DNA from: Cryptomeria japonica
Lineage: Eukaryota; Streptophyta; Pinopsida; Cupressales; Cupressaceae
Assembly: GCF_030272615.1 (NCBI RefSeq)
Contig: NC_081414.1
Span: 663,157,938 to 663,221,937, forward strand
Direction of reading: 5' to 3'
DNA length: 64,000 bases
Shown here: piece after piece, positions 34,862-46,893 of the stretch
Numbering within the stretch: the stretch's first letter is position 1
How the letters are laid out: the number at the start of each line of letters is the position of its first letter
Notes under the pieces: model-generated
Seen by the model: the letters and a program-made list of their open reading frames with translations, nothing else
Databases searched by the model: none
What the model was told of the DNA's origin: nothing
Translations under genes and position numbers: made by a program

Positions 34862-36908
34862 GTCTTCTTTTAGGTTGATGTGGAAGGTTCCATAAGCCTT
34901 CTTTATCCTACAAAAAAAGATATGTAATCAGCTTCATAACATTGGCAAAATTTACAAGGGACTCTACAACTTTGGGGTTTTAGGATTTCGGGGTCTCAAA
35001 AGAGCTTTTCAGGATCCCACGGTTCTGGGTTCTCAAAAGAGCATTTCTGAATCTCAAGGTTCTGGGGTTTCAAAAGAGAATTTGATATCCAAAGGTTCCA
35101 ATACCCAAAGGATTTTAACTTGGAAGCACAAGGGGCTCCGGGATATGGCAATGTAAAAATATTGAACAAGGACCTTTTTCGAGATTTCGGGGTTATGGGA
35201 TCCCAAGGTGAGGAAAGGCAATAAGATAGCTAATTTTGGAACTCCAAGATTCTGGGGTTATGGGGTAGGAAAACCTCAACAAGAACAAATTTTGGAACTC
35301 CGGGATTCTGAAATCCTCAAGTGGGCAGACTTCTTCATTAAAATGGGCTTCGGGATTCTGAAATCCCGAAGTAGGTGAACTAAGGCCAAAATCCTAAGGG
35401 GTTGAAAAAAAAACATCTTTTATTCAACAACACTAAATCTACTCTAACCTCAAAGAGGAAAGCGATAAAATGTAAAACAAACAAAATTACAACCAAAAGA
35501 CTAACTTCAACAGGGATGGTTGAGCGAAAACTTGTGCACTACAGGGAGGTAAATCACCAAGAGAGAGATTTAGTTTCACAATGAGTGAATGCACAAATGA
35601 GTTGAAATAGCTCATTTTGCACTATTTATACCTCTTTTGGGTGACCGTACAACTTCATTAAATGCACCAGGCATCAGGATCCTAGAATTTGAGAATCCCA
35701 AAGTTACACAAACACCACGCAGAGAAGCTCAGGATTCCAAGGTTTCGGGGTTTCGAGGCTCTGAGAAGAACAAACGAATAGCACCTTGAGACTTCGAGGT
35801 CCCATGGCTCTGAGGTGCAACACTGAACTAATATAGAGAACCTGAGATTTAGGAACTCTAAGATCCTAAGGCTCGAGGTCAAGAATGAGCAACTGACTTT
35901 GGGATCTCAGAGTTCTAGGGTTTTGAAATCTACTAACCATGATAAAACCTAAAGAACCCTAGATTTTGGACTTTTGAGATCCCAAGGCTTCAAAAGAAAA
36001 AGGCAAACAAAGAAACCAAGACTTTAGGATTCAAGAATTTGGGAGTTCCGAAGTGCCAAAGCAAAAAACAATGAAGACTTTGGGGTTTCAAAAGCCCAAA
36101 ATTTCGCAGTCAAATAGAGAAAAAGAAATAAAGAGGCAAAATTCACTTTGGGATCCCAAAAACCTGAAATTCTGAAATGGGAACAAAAGGAAAATAGGGT
36201 GAAAATAAAGCAAGGCAAAAGGGGGACCCCTAGCTAGAGAAGAAAAACATTGGGGTGCGTTATGCACAGCATAAAAAATGGAAACTCGACTAGGAAAGTG
36301 CTTCCACACATTTTCATACACTGAACCCTTGAAGTACCTAGACTCTCTAGTTTGCGTTCATACTAGATGACTCAAAGAAAACTAACATAATCAAACCTCA
36401 ACAAACCAAAGAGGCCCAAGTTGCAACTGAAACCCCAAGTGTAAGAAAATGATTCATTAACCATCCATTGAGTTTTGCCACAACCAAGCAAGGTAGACTC
36501 TATCCAGGCTATGTAGGTGAGGTATATAGTTACCAACACACAATGATATCTTGGGCATATCTTTGCTACCATCCAGGTGTTTATAGCCTCGACAGAGATA
36601 CCTCTAGTTTCCCTCAAGTGTTTATAGCCCAAGTGGAGGTACTTGAATCACCCTTGTAAATTGAGATTTTGATGATTCTTTCTTCTTTTCTGATGATTGC
36701 ATTCTTTTCTAGCTTTTCTTAAATTTCAAACAATGAAGTTTGACACTAGGTTGGGAACCATGGTGGACATCATGAAGGAAGCATTAACATTTAGATTCTT
36801 CACTGTGGATGGAACCATCACACTTGATATTAAAAAACTTAAGGATTTCTTAAGATGTGTATTTTGTGATATGTTATTAACTATTCCCTAGAAACTAGTA
36901 AATGTACC
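34862..36908 (-). mobile_element. LTR2 of the array, part 2
   Basis: Continuation of LTR2 after copia-2. Contains the palindromic phrase tract (about 34960-36170), including a near-perfect CTTCGGGATT-CTG-AAATCCCGAAG hairpin at about 35348-35371. Ends at the gypsy insertion (GTACC, 36904-36908). No gene. Confidence 0.7.
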
Positions 36909-37508
36909 TGATGCTCTGCAAAAAGGATTAGAAAATCTGTTTGATGGCAACACACACAAGAGCACAAGAAACAAACGTTAGTGTTAGCAACAAAAGATTA
37001 TCCTAAACAGGCATATCAAGAGAGTTATCAAGCATGAAATAGAAAGCATATAAACATAGAATAAAATAGCTAATCAAGATGCTCATAGTTGCTCCTCCCT
37101 TGTTCCTCTCCTCTCCAAGTCCCAAATGAGTGTAGCTCTCAGCTTTTAGCACTAGCCATGGATGTCATATGGAGATTCAAGATAGTTGAATATGGTAAGC
37201 AAATGCTATGCAAGTGTAGATAGTGATGCTATGAGAAAGCTCTATGCTAATGCTAGTATAACAACAATACTCTAATGCTTCTCTTTTGCTTGAGGAGAAG
37301 GGTTCTATTTATAGAAGAAATGGGGAAATGAAGGGTTAAGATTGAATGGTTTAATCAAGGGCCAAGTTTGAAAGTTGGGGATCCATGTGCACAATTGGCA
37401 CCAATAAAATGGTGACAAGTGTCAACATAGGATTGGGTTGAGAGAAGAGGTTGGAGGCATTAAAGGCCTGAGAAGACCTCATGGTTATCTAGAGGCAAAG
37501 GGTCAAGT
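36909..37508 (-). repeat. Gypsy 3' LTR, shortened
   Basis: Matches 49627-50226 without gaps (offset 12718). It keeps the outer U5 end, R and a TATA box (CTATAAATAG complement, 37305-37314). The remaining 1.2 kb of U3 present in the 5' LTR is missing and homology stops abruptly, so U3 and the polypurine tract appear deleted. Confidence 0.85.
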
Positions 37509-39603
37509 ATCCTAAGGTCATGCAAGAGATACATAGCAGATGTAGTGTGGGGTTTGGATTGATGCTATACAATTGATCAAAATTGGTTGGACAATCTGGT
37601 GCAATCGGTTTAATTGCCCTAGTCAAGTCAAAGCGTGACAGTTGATGTCAGTTGGTCGCTTGGACATGATAAAGTCTGAGTAAGTGAATCAAAGTGACCT
37701 GATGTGACTTAGACAATTGATATAATTGCCCGATGAAGTCAAGGTATATGAAGCAAAATACTCGTTGAGACTTAGACAATTGATGTAATTGTCCATTGGA
37801 TTGTGTTTGATTGGTTGATCAATTGATAGTGTGTGCGTGGGATGGATGATTGTGGTGAATCATAGCAGCCCCGTTGAGACTAGGTCTTTATGATAAATGC
37901 CTAATGTAGTCTAGGATTACCATGATCGATTACCTGTTGAGACCCGAAGATACTTGATCAGAGTATCTATTGATAGTCTAGGTGTGTGGGAGTCGATGTA
38001 TCTGTGTAGACAGAGGAATTGGCTTAATTTTGTGGATGAGTGAGGATGGGAAGCGATGAAGGGATTAGGATGATGTTGATGATCAAGATAGGGAGGGTGA
38101 GGGGGGATTTGATGTTAGATAGAAGATATGGAGGACTAGGACTGAGTCCTATGGAAGAAGATGAGTAAAATAGAGTATGCATTATTATGACTATGTATGC
38201 ATGATATGCAGCTATTATGAATGCAGGGATGGGTGGAATTCAATGAAATGCAATATATACAGATGAGATGGAATGATGATCCATGGTGCTTTATTTTTCA
38301 TCATTGAGCTTTAAAATGTTGTAAGAAAATACAAGCAACTTGACATATAGATTCAAGATGACCAAAGTATTTCTTACATGGATTTTGATATAGCAAGTTA
38401 ATACAAGCAACTTGATATAATGGATCAAGTTGACCTGAGTATTGCTTGCAGAACAGACAAGGATTATCTCCTTTCATGCATGACTTGGATCGTCCTCCTT
38501 GATCTTAGGCTGATCATATCCTGAGACAAGTGCATACCATAATAAGAGATAAAACCTTTATCCAATTTGGATGAGGAGGAACCAAAGAAAAAGCATTGTA
38601 CATGCAAACAAATAGTATATACATAAAGAATAAAGAATATGGATCCTTGGTAATGGTTCATGCTCATATGGTCGAGGTATACGCTGTAGTCAACAAGCCG
38701 TAGTGATCTATGACTGTGTTTTTGCCTATGATCACATAGCTTAGTGAACTTCCCACATAGACACCATTAGTACATGCCCCAGAACTTCATCAGAAGTAAT
38801 GCGCAAACGATACAAAACAATGCTGAAAGATCCTAATATAAATTACTAGACCATAAATCAACCAAGTATTTGATAGCTTAACATAATTTTCTTGTCAAAG
38901 AAAATGTCACTTTTGTCTTTGTTTTGGTAAGGAAGGATGCATCCTTGTTGAAGACAGTTTGATTGTTGATGTTGATTGTGTGGTTGATTGGTAAATGGTC
39001 ATTGTGTGAGTAGTTTGTCAATGTTTATTTTGGTATCTGCATGGATGGGTATGTACAAGGTGTTGCCATGTTTTTGTGTGATTTTTCAATGGTTTTGTTG
39101 ATGTTTTTGGATTTTGAATTGTTTTGAATGTTTTTGGTATTTTTGCGAGATATTTTTGAATGTTTTTGGATTTTTGATGATTGTTTGAATGAAGAACTTA
39201 ATGAATCATAAGACAATGTAGAATCCACTTCCATCAATAGGTTAAAGGCATTGCCCCCAGTTTTAGACATGACTATGAAAAAGCGGGATGCAAGATGTAT
39301 GGAGTACTATCATAATTGCAGAGGAATAACAAGCCATGTTTTTTGGATGGATGGATGTATGTATGAAGTAGATGTGATCGCAACAAGTCTGAAAGACAAT
39401 GGAGCCATAGCCTTTACGAGTGGCGCCTATTTTCCAGGTTTTCACCATCGTACTTACCCAAGGTGCCACCGGAGTGGTTGTTCACCATTTGGATGCATGA
39501 TTTTTCTTTACTTTTTTGAATGTTTTTGTATTTTCTTCAGGACATTTTTCTTAATGTTTTTGGTATTTTCTGGTATGCAGGGGAGCCTGATGCTTTGTTT
39601 AGC
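37509..39603 (-). other. Gypsy 3' noncoding region with short tandem repeats
   Basis: No gene is seen. Degenerate direct repeats include GACTTAGACAATTGAT.TAATTG (about 37706 and 37770) and a 72-base period block, ATACAAGCAACTTGA, at about 38329 and 38401. The A/T-rich low-complexity segment 39050-39190 gives a spurious Lys/Asn-rich frame. I found no convincing polypurine tract next to the shortened LTR. Confidence 0.6.
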
Positions 39604-40998
39604 TTAGGTATAAAACCATTTGAGGTGCATGCTATTAATTGGATTTGCGAGCAGTTCTCCTTCTGAAGTAGCCAACTGATATACCTCGGACCCGAATACA
39701 GTAGTGACAACATATGGGCCCAGCCAGTTTGATTCAAACTTGCCCTGATGTTCTCAGTTTGGTTGGTTGCGAGGATTCTCTCATAGAACAAGATCACCTA
39801 CCTCAAATGTACGAGGTCTAACTCGGTGATTGTAGCTTCTGCTCATGCACTGTTGATAGGCTTTGAGATGGTTGTATGCAGCTTGTCGCTTCTCATCAAG
39901 TAACTCTAAGTCCTGAAGACGTGAGACTCTATAAGTTTCATCATCGATGAGATTGTGCAAGGAAACCCGTAGTGACGGTATCTCAACCTCAATAGGCAAG
40001 ATAGCTTCTGCACCATAGACCAATGAATAAGGAGTTGCACCTGTAGGGGTTTGAATGCTAGTTCGATATGCCCATAGCACTGGATTTAGTTGAACATGCC
40101 AATCACGGCCGGCATCATTGACTATATTTTTAAGGATTCTTAATATGTTTTTATTGGATGCTTCGGCTTGACCATTGCCTTGTGGGTAATAGGGGGTGGA
40201 AAAGCGGTGTTGGATATGAAATTTCTCACAAAGTTCACAGACATCCTGATTTTTGAAAGGGAGACCATTATCTGTGATGATGGACATGGGCACACCATAC
40301 CGGCAGATGATGTAGTTGAGGATGAATGAGGCGATCTGCTTGCTAGTGACTTGGGTAAGTGGAACAGCTTCGATCCACTTTGTGAAATATTCGGTGGCGG
40401 TAATAATGAATTTGTGGCCATTGGATGAAGATGGATGAATCTTACCCACAAGGTCAAGGCCCCATTGACAGAAAGGCCATGGTGTCATGATTGGTTGTAG
40501 TTCCTAAGCTGGTGCATGTATCAGGTCACCATGAACTTGACATTTCTTGCATTTTCTGACAAAGTAGTAGGAATTCTTTTCCATAGATGGCCAATAATAT
40601 CCAGCTCGCAGGAGTTTCTTGGTGAGTGATGGACCACTTGAATGAGTCCCGCAAATTCCTTCATGTACCTCTTCCAATGCCTTTTTTATCTCACCTTGTT
40701 CCAGACATCGAAGGAGAGTACCATCAAGACCGCATCGGTATAGGGTTTCAGCAATAATGGTATATCGAGCAGTTTCGCAAATGAAGGTTTTTCGTTGGTT
40801 ATTCGATTGGTTGGGAGGAAGGGTGTGATCACGGAGATAGGTGTAGAACTCATCGTACCATGGGGATTCAGAACCAACAAGGTGACATATCATCTCAGAT
40901 TTAGGGATATCATAAGCGGGAATCCAAAGCTGTTCTACCAAGAATTCATAGCGTGTTGAATTTTGTGGAAGATCTAGGAGAGATGCGATGGTAGCCAT
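39604..40998 (-). pseudogene. Gypsy integrase
   Basis: C-terminal domain of the gag-pol frame. The zinc-binding HHCC module is visible ('EVHEGICGTHSSG' and 'CKKCQVH', about 40545-40680). The core keeps the triad: Asp in 'GLDLVG' (about 40453-40455), Asp in 'IITDNG' and Glu in 'NGQAEASNK', with 35 residues between the last two. A 'W.GPY' C-terminal phrase (about 39710-39725) and the short end 'HLKWFYT' precede TAA at 39604-39606. There is no chromodomain. Internal stops: TAG 40504-40506, TGA 39781-39783, TGA 39754-39756. Integrase would insert the element cDNA. Here only the stops, not the active site, disable it. Confidence 0.9.
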
Positions 40999-41886
40999 AG
41001 CGTCAGCAACTTGATTCTGATCTCTTGGTATCTACTCAAAAGTGATAGTAGTAAATGATGCCTTTAGATTGTCCACCATTTCCTTATATGGCATGAGTTT
41101 ATCATCTTTGGTCTGATATTCATCAGTTGCTTGTCGAATGACTAGTTGGGAATCGCCATATACTTGTAGTTCTTGTAATTTCCATTAGATGGCTAACCTG
41201 AGTCCTGTGATCAAGGCCTCATACTCGGCTATATTGTTTGTGTATGGAAATGTGAGCCTGTAAGACTTTGGGATGCTATCACCTTGAGGTGTGATAAACA
41301 AAATGCCTACCCCCGAGCCGTGCCTAGTGTATGAACCATCAAAATATAGTTCCCATGGTTGTGCTGTTGTGATCATGAATATCTCTTCATCTAGAAAATT
41401 GGAAATGAGAGGATGATCACCTATGAGAGGTGCATCAGCCAACTGATCTGCAATAACCTGACCTTTGATAGCTTTACGGTCCACATACTCGATGTCAAAT
41501 TCACTTAGAATCATCACCCATTTGGCCAAGCGACCTGTTAATGCTGCTTTGCTGAGTAAATACTTGAGTGGATCAATCTTTGCAATGAGTTGTACCTTGT
41601 GTGTTAACAAATAGTGCCTCAGTTTAGTAGCTACTAAGATTACTGCTAGGGAAGCTCGCTCAATAGGTGTGTAATTGAGTTCATAGCCCACTAGTGTGCG
41701 AGAGATATAGTAAATAGCACACTCTTTTCCTTCTGCATTACGTTGTGCCAGTAGTACACCCAATGTTGTACTTGTTGCTGAGATATAGAGTAACAACGGT
41801 CTACTTGGATCTAGTGGCATCAACAATGGTGGATTCATGAGATAGTCTTTAAGTGTCTGAAATGCTTGCTGGCATCAGGCATCCCA
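40999..41886 (-). pseudogene. Gypsy tandem RNase H domains
   Basis: Two RNase H domains follow reverse transcriptase. The first (about 41400-41838: 'PLLLYISATSTTLGVLLAQ', 'ERASLAVILVATKLRHYL', 'RLAKWVMILSEFDIEYV') lacks the first catalytic Asp, replaced around 'ISATS'. The second (about 40990-41360) has 'WELYFDGSYTRHGSG', 'NNIAEYEALITGLRLA', 'YGDSQLVIRQ' and 'DQNQVADAMA', all acids present. A degenerate first domain with an intact added one is the hallmark of the dual-RNase H Tat/Ogre group. Stops: TAG 41887-41889, TGA 41875-41877, TAA 41185-41187, TAG 41032-41034. RNase H removes the RNA strand during cDNA synthesis. Confidence 0.85.
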
Positions 41887-42870
41887 CTAAAAGCAGATGT
41901 TCTTGTGTAGCAGGTGTGTGAATGGGTGACACTTATCAGCCAATTGTGCAATGAATCTTCGGATGGATTGAAGTCGTCCTTGTAGGGTCCTTAGCTGACT
42001 GATATTCTTTGGTGGTGGCATGTCCATGATTGTTTTTACCTTTGCTGGGTTGACCTCAATACCTTTTCTTGAGACAATGTATCCTAGAAGCTTCCCGGAG
42101 GTCACTCCAAAGACACATTTCTTTGGGTTGAGTCAAACATGGTATTGTTCCAGTCTATCAAAGATTTTATCTAAGATGTGGAGATGTCCTTTTCTGGTGA
42201 GTGATTTTGCTAGTAAGTCATCCACATAATCTTCCATCATCGTATGCATCATGTCATGGAAGATGGTGGTCATTGCTCTTTGATAGGTTGCTCCTGCATT
42301 CTTGAGGCCGAAAGGCATTACATTCCAGCAATATGTGCCCCATGGACATGTGAAGGTTGTCTTATGTTGATCTTCTGGTGCGATCTTTATCTGATTGTAT
42401 CCTGAAAAGCCATCCATGAGTGAAAGCATGGCATGTCCCGCTGTCAGATCCACTATGATGTCGATATTTGGAAGGGGGAAGTCATCCTTAGGACAGGCCT
42501 TATTCAGATCTCTGAAGTCAGTACAAATGCGGATGCCCCCTTTTGGTTTGCCGACAGGCACAATATTGGAGATCCATTCTGCATAATCAATTGGTCTAAT
42601 GAAACCAACATCTAGGAGTTTCTTGAGTTCTATTTTGACTAGCACTGCAATCTGAGGATGCATCTTACGAAGCTTCTGCTTGACAGGTTTGGCTCCTTCT
42701 GCGACGGTGAGGTGATGCATGACTAAATCAAGATCAAGCCTAGGCATGTCTGCATATGACCATGCAAAGTTGATTTGACACTTCTGGAAGAACTCTATAA
42801 ATTTAGGTTGTTCCTCTAGAGTGAGAAGAGATGCCAGATGTATGATATGAGGATTTTCAGGAGTCCCCAC
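41887..42870 (-). pseudogene. Gypsy reverse transcriptase
   Basis: Classic Ty3/gypsy reverse transcriptase: 'KKLLDVGFIRPI', 'VPVGKPKGGIRICTDFRDLN', 'LMDGFSGYNQI' with the first catalytic Asp, 'MPFGLKNAGATYQRAM', and intact Y-V-D-D at 42217-42228. The connection region 'LNPKKCVFGV' and 'GKLLGYIVS' follows TGA at 42133-42135, and 'LRTLQGRLQSIRRFI' closes the domain. One frame throughout; upstream stop TAG at 42913-42915. The enzyme makes element cDNA, here barred only by stops. Confidence 0.92.
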
Positions 42871-42912
42871 ATTGTACTCTTTGGTTTCCTCGATGAGAAT
42901 TGTTGATCGTTC

Positions 42913-44598
42913 CTATTGTGCACTATCAGGGAGAATGTCAAACCCTTCATCCTCAGGCGCCTCAGAGAGGTTTTCACCATTGGATACGCTCTTTCTTTTT
43001 ACTTTTGTTGGATCAAATAGTGCCACAGTGTGGTTTTCACTAGAAGATCCATGTTTTATTGTTATATTTTTGCAGCCAAAAGGTTTGGCATCCACCCCAA
43101 AGTATGTTGCGCTATTTAGTTCTATGGCAAATCCAGCTTTGTGATCCCCACTTGGTAGGTTATCCCTTAATTCCAAAAAGTCAATGATGGCCTCATTGTT
43201 CTGGAAGAGGTCAAGACATGGGGAATTTGGTTGGTTCCATTCAATGAGTTCAGGGTGGATAATGGGCATTACTTCATCAATTAGGTTAAGTGCATTAGAT
43301 GTATCGGTGAGGGTTAAGACGTTATGGTGAAGGTTGTTAATGGTACTCTCCCTGTCAGAATCAGGCATAAGATGAGACGTAGGGTCTATGGAAGATGTTT
43401 CCAGTTCAGGAACCCAAGTGGTCTTTATCTATGCTTCTCCATAAACAGGGATGTCTTTGCGTGGTGGAGGTAGTGATGTGTCTTCCTCATCTGAAGTATT
43501 AAGCTGTACCGAATCAAATTCCCATTCATGTGAGTCGGTCTCTGAATCACTTTCCAGCATCTGATTGCTATACCATATTGGGATGTCTTTTGAGTTAAAC
43601 ACTGCAGGTGTGATTGGTTGATGTACCTTTGTAGTGATCGGTGTTGCAGGGCAATTAAGAGGGATCAAGGAATCTGTTATAGTGAGTATTGGTAATATTG
43701 ATTCCGTTTCTTCTGCTGGGACTGCTGGTGTTATAGATGTTGCTGTGGGTGCTGATACAGTTACTGCTGCTAATGGTGTGACTGATGAGATGATGAGTTC
43801 GTTTGATGGGATGAGTGGCATTGGTGATAGTTGTGTTGGGGTTTTGAGCCTCAGTGGGGCTGTTGGGATGGTGCTTGAGGGTGCTTTGATTATGAAAGGT
43901 GCTCGCTTTGCAGTAGGTGGACAAAATGGTTTGCTGGGTTTTCCTTTGAACTTGAGTTTAGGAAAGATCTCTTTTTCAAAGCCGAGGCCTGTATTACCTT
44001 TGGGCTTGAATTCCGGCAGCAGGGGTTCATGTCGTCCTTGTTTGCAATATCCCAAAGCACTTTGACCATCATACCCCATTCTTTGCATAATGAGGAGACC
44101 TTTTCCATACTGTTCTATAGGAAGTGTAACTCGTGGTTTATCAGTGGTGATGGGATATTTATAGATCCATTTCGCCAGGTCCTCATCTTGTGTTTCTTCC
44201 TCTTGACTCTTTCCAAGAACAAAAGGCGTCAAAGCACATGCTGTTATGTTTAGTGGTTGTTGGAGTACCTGTTGTGGTTTACCATGAGTTCTAGGAGAAG
44301 TGGGCATTTGTCCCACACAAAAGAGTTGACTTAGGTTGTATTCCCCAGGACCTTCCTCTACGATCTTCATCTTAAGCTTTTCTTGCTTGGGTATAGTGGT
44401 GTTTGAACGGGCAAGAGAGGCGGGACTTATATATGATGTCGAGGAAATGGCTTCTCTATTATTAGGAATGGTAATCTCTGGTTGATGGTTGATATTATGG
44501 CAATATGCAAAGGGATTTGTGTCACCTAGAATTGTGATCTCTACACCGTTAAGTGGGAACTTGATACATTGATGGTAGGTAGATGGAACAGCTTGCAT
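42913..44598 (-). pseudogene. Gypsy protease-RT linker with G-patch-like domain
   Basis: About 560 codons between protease and reverse transcriptase. At about 43975-44106 lies a G-patch-like segment: '[20 protein letters not shown]' followed by 'NTGLGF', matching the Gly-rich, M-x-x-M-G-[YW] pattern of G-patch RNA-binding motifs. The rest (43430-43960) is Pro-, Thr- and Ser-rich, low complexity, then acidic ('[15 protein letters not shown]'). The terminal part 43368-42913 is acidic and unassigned. TAG stops at 43429-43431 and 42913-42915. G-patch motifs next to retroviral-type proteases are known in some retroelements. The role of the linker here is unknown. Confidence 0.65.
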
Positions 44599-44655
44599 GG
44601 CATGTATCCAAGGTCTCCCTAATAATAGATTGTATGGCAGAGGAAGGTCCAGAAC

Positions 44656-45117
44656 CTAACAAATGATGTGCTTTACCACGGGGCCCACTCGGATTGGTAG
44701 TACCACAACTCCTTTGGATGAACGCTCTGCATCATCATAGGCTTTCATTGTGATCTTCTGACGAGGATCCACTGATTCTACTGCATATCCCAATGCTATG
44801 ACCAACTGTAGTGTACAAATGTTCAAGCCTGCTCCATTATCTATCAAGACTCGCTTGATCCTATGTTGGTTAATAAATCCTTCAATGTGGAGTGAGGTGT
44901 TATGCGGTTGCTGGAAGGAAGAGTTGTCACTTTCGGAAAAAGTGAGACAAGGTGATGACTTTAGACTTCCAACCATGGCTTGAAATTTGTCTGTATTCAG
45001 ATTTGCAGGGACTGACACCTCTTGGAGTGCTTGATCCAAGATAGTTTTATGAGAGGGTGATAGGTGTAGAAGCTCTAAAATGGATATAAGTGCAGGGGTT
45101 TTGTCTAATTGTTCCAC
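44656..45117 (-). pseudogene. Gypsy aspartic protease
   Basis: Protease segment with the active-site phrase 'VLIDNGAGLNICTL' (catalytic Asp at 44839-44841; D-N-G-A/S rather than D-T-G is seen in Tat-group elements), then 'VIALGYAVES' and 'VVVLPIRVGPV'. The typical C-terminal '[12 protein letters not shown]' phrase follows the TAG at 44656-44658. The protease would cut the polyprotein. It appears catalytically complete but is separated from gag by TAG at 45127-45129. Confidence 0.82.
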
Positions 45118-45126
45118 AAGATTATA

Positions 45127-46893
45127 CTACTTTGGGATGGAGGTGGTGCCTTGTGGAGCTACCTTGATGGTAACTTTGCCGCGACGCATAACAACATTGC
45201 AATTTGAGTTGGGATTTTTGAAGGTTATAGTTGCAACTTGTTCATTGGCATCATACAGATGATTTACAGTGTAATTGTATGCAGCCTGTGTATAATCTGT
45301 GGTATCAGTGCCTTGCCTGGAAGTGGAAGGACCCCTTTGATCTTGTGATGGAATTGGATTTTTGAACATTAGATGATCATTATTGGTTGTTTTTGGGTCA
45401 TGTCCTTCAATTTCAATTTCTCCTCGATCAATAAGATCCTGAATGAGATCTTTCAATCGGTGACAATTACTTGTCTTGTGCCCTCTTCCTTGATGGAATT
45501 CACAGTGTTCAGTATCTCTCCACCATGCTGGTTTGACCTGAGGCTCATAGTTTGATAGCTTAGGCAGAGTGACCAAATTTTGAGAAATGAGTTGTCGCAA
45601 TACTGTTTCAATGGGTTCCCCTAAGGGAGTGTATGTGCGTTTTTGTTTTTGCTGACAATGTCTTGGTTCATCATGAGATGTGATGCGACCTTGATTTGTA
45701 GGACCATTTGTGTTGTTCTGAGGTGGAGGATTCTGTCCTGCAAACCGAACCACAGGTTGTGCATTTTGTATAGTCCTAGCATCCACAACCCCATCATTGA
45801 TGATATTCTTGTTTTTATTCCAGAAGCTTAGTTTATCACTATTGAAGGGTGGGCGAGGACCATCTTTTGGTTCATTAAAGATTTTGATGAGTCCTTTCTT
45901 GATAAGTGCCCTTTCACATTTCAAACCCTTGGTGATCATATCATTAAAAGAGTCTGTGTCTTTGACATCCAGGTGAAATTCCATTTCTTCGTTTAAGTTG
46001 GAAATGAATATTTCCACTAGTTCTCATCCAGGTGATTGAAGAGAACATCTGCTAGACATTTGACGCCATCGTTGCAGGAATACTGAGAATTGTTCACCTG
46101 GTTTTTGTTTGGTGTTGCACAGATCAGCCATGGTGATGTCGCGTTCAATGTTATGAGTGTAACGAGTGAGGAATTTTTGGATAAGTTCCTCAAATGTTCT
46201 AATGCCACCTGGTAGTCGGGAAAACCATGATGTGGTTGTTCCTCCCAAGCTTCGGGGAAAAAGGCGCATTAAGTATGTGTCTTCATATGCTACTTCGAGA
46301 CAAGCGGAATGAAATTCTCAAACATGATCACGGGGATCCCCCTTTCCTCTATATTTTTCAAATTTGGGTGTTTCAAATCCTCGTGGAAATGGTGGCATGT
46401 AAAGATTCCTATCAAAAGGATAGGGACAAATGTCATTGAGTGAGAATTGGTTAGTCTTGACACCACTATGAAGCTGTTGGGTGAGATTCTTGACTTGTTG
46501 CGGCAACATCTCCATTTCATTTGGAGGAGGAGGTGGTGGGTTACCTCGAGGAATGTTATATCTGATGGGATCTCTACCTCTTTCCTCTTCATGGTGACTT
46601 TGTCTTTCTAATGCTTGTCTTAATTGGGCAAGATCAAAGTCAGAAGGGAGTTTTGCTCCTTCTTGAGCGAGTCTTAAGAAGTGAGCATCCGCATTGCTCC
46701 TAAGTATTTTGTCAAAAAGTCTATTAAAGAGAGGGTTATGCTGAGCCCTTTCTATTGTTACAAGAGTGGGAGTACTTGGGTTTTCATCATCTGCATTTCC
46801 TCCAAGTGCTTCTTGAAATTCATTGAGATTTTCCTCTTCTTCTTCTTCCCTTTCTATTTCTCGTTGCCTTGACTGTGATCGGGTTTGAGCCAT
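45127..46893 (-). pseudogene. Gypsy gag
   Basis: The open frame extends up to 46983, but the first ATG is at 46893, giving 'MAQTRSQSRQ', a typical plant gag start, so I place the start there. An acidic/coiled stretch ('EREEEEENLNEFQEALGG') is followed by the capsid region: 'FPRGFETPKFEKYRGKGDP', 'SWFSRLPGGIRTFEELIQKFLTRY' and 'EQFSVFLQRW'. A zinc-knuckle-like C-x2-H-x4-H-x4-C lies at about 45463-45504 ('CEFHQGRGHKTSNC') and is followed by 'LKDLIQDLIDRGEIE', a phrase seen in this group. Stops: TGA 46318-46320, TGA 46024-46026, TAG 45127-45129. Gag would build the particle and bind element RNA. Confidence 0.88.

Noticed and set aside
39251-39607. 118-codon plus-strand frame in the gypsy 3' region
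   Set aside because: Antisense to the element, Phe-rich low complexity, no homologous phrase; likely chance.
43634-44065. 143-codon Gly/Val-rich plus-strand frame
   Set aside because: It is the antisense shadow of the gypsy linker and G-patch region on the minus strand.
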